A stretch of 64,000 nucleotides of DNA, taken from contig NZ_WMII01000009.1 of the NCBI RefSeq assembly GCF_009711265.1, positions 62,001-126,000 of the forward strand. The letters are read 5' to 3'. Origin of the DNA: Paracoccus shanxieyensis. GTDB lineage: Bacteria > Pseudomonadota > Alphaproteobacteria > Rhodobacterales > Rhodobacteraceae. Of the stretch, positions 61,535 to 64,000 are shown piece after piece. The position numbers and the translations under genes are program-made. The notes beneath the pieces were generated by a model that was not told the origin of the DNA, searched no databases, and saw only the letters and a list, made by a program, of their open reading frames with translations. Each line of letters starts with the position of its first letter. The first letter of the stretch is position 1.

Positions 61535-63301
61535 TCAGACCGGCCAGACAGCAAGGATCAGCGGCGTGCCCAGCACCACGACCAGAACCGACAGCGGCGC
61601 GCCCAGCCGCGCGTAATCGCCGAAGCGATAGCCGCCGGGGCCCATCACCAGCGTATTGCACTGATGCCCGATGGGCGTCAGGAAATCGCAGCCCGCGCCG
61701 ACCGCCACCGCCATCAGAAACGCATCGGGCTTGAAGCCCAGCGTGCCGGCGAATGTCGCGGCGATGGGGGCCATGACCAGCACGGTGGCGGCATTGTTCA
61801 GAAACGGTGTCACCGCCATCGCGGCCACCATGATCAGCGCCACCGCACCCCATGCGGGCAGCCCTGTGGCCAGCCCCGACAGCAGCGTGCCGATCAGATC
61901 GGTGCCGCCTGTGGTCTGCAACGCGCCGCTGACCGGGATCAGCGCGCCCAGCATGATCAGGATCGGCCATTCGATCGCCTCATAGGCGGCCTCGGGGCTG
62001 ATCGCGCCGGTCAGCATCATCGCCAGCGCGGCGCCGAAGAACGCCACAGCGACGGGAACATAGCCAAAGGCGGTCAGCCCCATGGCGACGGCCAGAATGA
62101 TGACCGGCAGCACGTCGCGCCGGACCGAGCCGATGCGCAATTCCCGCTCGGCCAGCGGCAACAGCCCCAGCGTGGTAATTGTTTCGGGCAGAACGTCCAG
62201 CGGACCCTGCAGCAGCACGACATCGCCCGGTTGCAGCCGCGCCTGCGCCAGCCGTTCGGTCATGCGATGGCCGGCGCGGGCGATGGCCACCAGATTGACC
62301 CCGTGCCGTTCAAACAGCCGCATGGCGCCTGCGCTTTTGCCGATGACCGGGGCGCTGGTCTGGACCACGGCCTCGATCACGGCGGTCTTGACGGCCAGTT
62401 CCTCGACCTTGTCCTGCCCCGCCAGCGACAGCCCCCCGACCGAGGCCGCACGCTCCAGCCCGTCGGGCTGTCCGCGCAGTTGCAAGATGTCGCCCGCCTC
62501 GATCACGGTATCGGACAGGGTGATCTGACGGCGCTTGTCGGCGCGGATCAGGCCCGTCACCGCCACCTCGCCATCCGCCATGCCCAGAAATGCGCCGATG
62601 GTCTTGCCGACGGCGGGCGCGTCATCCGGGACCGTCGCCTCGCTGGCGTAATTGCCGATATTCACCGTCTCGCCCAGTGTCGCGGTGGTGCGGCGGTCGG
62701 CGGGCAGCAGGCGATAGGCCAGCAGCAGAAACACCATGCCGATCAGCGACAGACCCAGACCCACCGGGGCATAATCGAACATCTTGAACGGCTGGCCCGT
62801 CAAATCCTGACGCACCTGCGACACGATGATATTGGGCGAGGTGCCGACCATGGTGATCAGCCCGCCCAGAAGCGACCCAAAGGCCATCGGCATCAGATAG
62901 CGCGAGGGCGAGTTGCCGGATTTCTTGGCCATCTTCAGCGCGGCGGGCATCATCATCGCCAGCGCGCCGATATTCTTGATCAGCGCCGAGAGCAGCGTGA
63001 CCGAGCCGACCAGAACCAGAAGCTGCACCTGAAACCGGCTGAGCTTGCGCACCAGCCAGCGCAGCGCGGTTTCGATCAGCGCCGATCTGGACACGGCGGC
63101 GCTGACCACCAGCGCGCTGCCGACGATGATGACGATATCGTCGCTGAAGCCGCGAAATGCATCCTCGGGCGCGACCGTGCCTGCCGCAAGCGATGCCATC
63201 AGCGCCAGCATCGCCACGATGTCGTATCGCAGCCTTCCCCAAAGAAACAAACCCATCATTGCGAAAATGATAGCGAAAGCAGCAATTTGAGGAGAGGTCA
63301 T
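61535..63301 (-). CDS. SLC13/ArsB-type transporter with two RCK_C domains
   Basis: 588 residues from the ATG at 63299-63301. Two blocks of membrane helices (about 1-195 and 385-588) flank a cytoplasmic region with two TrkA-C-like (RCK_C) domains (about 205-375; LSDTVIEAGDILQLRGQP and ARLQPGDVVLLQGPLDVLPE). The transport signatures are SALIKNIGALAMMMPAALK with GGLITMVGTSPNIIVSQVR in the first half and TPFLNNAATVLVMAPIAATF in the second. Such proteins move sulfate, dicarboxylates or other anions with Na+; the RCK_C domains suggest nucleotide control. Substrate unknown. Divergent from the catalase gene. Confidence 0.9.
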   Translation of the reverse strand: MTSPQIAAFAIIFAMMGLFLWGRLRYDIVAMLALMASLAAGTVAPEDAFRGFSDDIVIIVGSALVVSAAVSRSALIETALRWLVRKLSRFQVQLLVLVGSVTLLSALIKNIGALAMMMPAALKMAKKSGNSPSRYLMPMAFGSLLGGLITMVGTSPNIIVSQVRQDLTGQPFKMFDYAPVGLGLSLIGMVFLLLAYRLLPADRRTTATLGETVNIGNYASEATVPDDAPAVGKTIGAFLGMADGEVAVTGLIRADKRRQITLSDTVIEAGDILQLRGQPDGLERAASVGGLSLAGQDKVEELAVKTAVIEAVVQTSAPVIGKSAGAMRLFERHGVNLVAIARAGHRMTERLAQARLQPGDVVLLQGPLDVLPETITTLGLLPLAERELRIGSVRRDVLPVIILAVAMGLTAFGYVPVAVAFFGAALAMMLTGAISPEAAYEAIEWPILIMLGALIPVSGALQTTGGTDLIGTLLSGLATGLPAWGAVALIMVAAMAVTPFLNNAATVLVMAPIAATFAGTLGFKPDAFLMAVAVGAGCDFLTPIGHQCNTLVMGPGGYRFGDYARLGAPLSVLVVVLGTPLILAVWPV

Positions 63302-63400
63302 CCGCAGATCCGTGACGCGAGTTGCTGAAAATCGAACGTCAGCTTTCCTGCAAGGTTCCGCGACCATGGGCAGGATCGTCCCCGGCCATCATTTCTTTAC

Positions 63401-63425
63401 GGAACTGCCCCGCCGCCGGCACGTT
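63401..63425 (+). promoter_or_regulatory. EcfG-type general stress promoter of the catalase gene
   Basis: GGAAC (63401-63405), 16-bp spacer, CGTT (63422-63425), 41 bp before the catalase start. It matches the EcfG consensus GGAAC-N16/17-CGTT exactly, and katE-type catalases are classical members of the general stress regulon. Confidence 0.8.
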
Positions 63426-63466
63426 TTTTGGGCAGGCCAACCCACCCCAAATCCGGAAGGTAAAAG

Positions 63467-64000
63467 ATGGCGAATTCCCTTGATCGCGACGACGCGGGCA
63501 ACGCAGACACCGGCAACGCAGAGACCGGCAACGGAGGCGAAACCCAGCAGCTTGCCTCGGGCAAGGATCAGGTTCTGACGACGAACCATGGCGTGCCGGT
63601 ATCGGACAACCAGAACAGCCTGAAGGCCGGGGATCGCGGTCCGACCCTGCTGGAAGATTTCGTGCTGCGCGAAAAGATCTTTCACTTCGACCATGAACGC
63701 ATTCCGGAACGCATCGTCCATGCCCGCGGCTCGGTCGCGCATGGCTATTTCGAATGCACCGACCCTATCCCGGATTTAAGCCGCGCCAGCCTGTTTGCCG
63801 AAGCGGGCAAGCGCACGCCGGTGATCGTGCGCTTTTCCACCGTCGCGGGCGGCGCGGGCTCGGTCGATACGCCGCGCGATGTGCGCGGATTTGCCACGAA
63901 ATTCTATACCGATCAGGGCAATTGGGATCTGGTGGGCAACAATATCCCGGTCTTCTTCATTCAGGACGCGATCAAGTTTCCCGACCTGATCCACTCGGTC
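63467..64000 (+). CDS. Catalase, N-terminal part (runs off the window)
   Basis: 178 codons are present. GGAAGG lies eight bases before the ATG at 63467. An N-terminal hydrophilic extension with repeats of GNAETGNGG type (residues 8-25) is followed by the catalase core: [37 protein letters not shown] (catalytic His in RIVHARG), [20 protein letters not shown], and [18 protein letters not shown] (catalytic Asn). The long N-terminal extension suggests a large-subunit (HPII/KatE-like) catalase, but the C-terminal flavodoxin-like domain would lie outside the window. It splits hydrogen peroxide into water and oxygen. Confidence 0.93.
   Translation, partial: MANSLDRDDAGNADTGNAETGNGGETQQLASGKDQVLTTNHGVPVSDNQNSLKAGDRGPTLLEDFVLREKIFHFDHERIPERIVHARGSVAHGYFECTDPIPDLSRASLFAEAGKRTPVIVRFSTVAGGAGSVDTPRDVRGFATKFYTDQGNWDLVGNNIPVFFIQDAIKFPDLIHSV

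Noticed and set aside
1..64000. CRISPR arrays, insertion sequences or prophage
   Set aside because: No regularly spaced repeats, transposase, integrase or phage structural genes were seen; the XRE regulator and DUF1353 gene alone do not make a prophage.

Overview
The window is 64 kb of dense, GC-rich chromosome from an alphaproteobacterium, most likely a Paracoccus-like member of the Rhodobacteraceae. Protein families and gene order support this: family-typical DUF6477/DUF6456 proteins, an IalB protein, a Hint-domain protein, B12-dependent ribonucleotide reductase next to a cobyric acid synthase, NasST-controlled nitrite assimilation, a RpoE-ChrR singlet-oxygen module, and two matches to the alphaproteobacterial EcfG promoter (GGAAC-N16-CGTT). 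Coding density is high, codon use is GC-rich, and no transposase, phage structural gene or CRISPR array was seen. This is core chromosome with a few accessory patches.

Layout. 1-1885: a polar amino-acid ABC importer (ATPase, binding protein, truncated permease). 1965-7665: TerB-like protein, DUF1330, PPK2 polyphosphate kinase, a secreted small protein broken by an amber codon, a strikingly AT-rich FRG-domain gene, pyrG and secG. 7735-15059: cobQ, an SDR, gltA, gltX and comEC. 15063-16606: a translationally coupled pair, an H-NOX-like protein without the usual haem ligands and an HNOBA-GGDEF diguanylate cyclase. 16726-19803: a CAU tRNA, a glycosidase-like protein and a Hint protein. 20249-32246: Bax-inhibitor family protein, MDR oxidoreductase, XRE regulator, HisN-like phosphatase, mgtE, 5-formyl-THF cyclo-ligase, nrdJ, a DegP-type protease and an IalB protein. 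32750-45491: HerA-like ATPase, DUF6477, DUF6456, peroxiredoxin, TerC, lipA, tRNA-Leu, glycosyltransferase, CsbD, lon, HU-like protein, tRNA-Val, formaldehyde dehydrogenase and a lipoprotein.

45585-51903 is a nitrogen-assimilation unit on the minus strand. nasT-nasS (sensor and ANTAR antiterminator) is followed by a 426-bp leader with candidate ANTAR hairpins, then nirB-nirD-cynS and a formate/nitrite-type channel. No nitrate reductase gene lies in the unit, so nitrite and cyanate appear to be its substrates. 52047-55621 holds a DUF1353 lipoprotein, a GNAT enzyme, a cupin and an amidohydrolase.

55630-61428 is a photo-oxidative stress module. An ECF sigma factor (RpoE) and its zinc anti-sigma factor (ChrR) are followed by an SDR. 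A divergent operon encodes a flavin oxidoreductase, a DUF1365 protein and a cyclopropane-fatty-acid-synthase-like methyltransferase, and a DUF2177 membrane protein lies nearby. I see one shared promoter pattern, TGATCYGA-N13-GCGTA, in front of rpoE, the divergent operon and the DUF2177 gene. The window ends with an SLC13/RCK transporter and the start of a catalase carrying an EcfG-type promoter.

The observations I rate most worth following are the haem-ligand-less H-NOX/GGDEF pair, the three-promoter RpoE motif that pulls in DUF2177, the AT-rich FRG gene after pyrG, the nas leader, the tandem NrdR-like boxes before nrdJ, and two orphan terminators in a gene-free interval. All calls are from reading the sequence and family knowledge; no database search was run.
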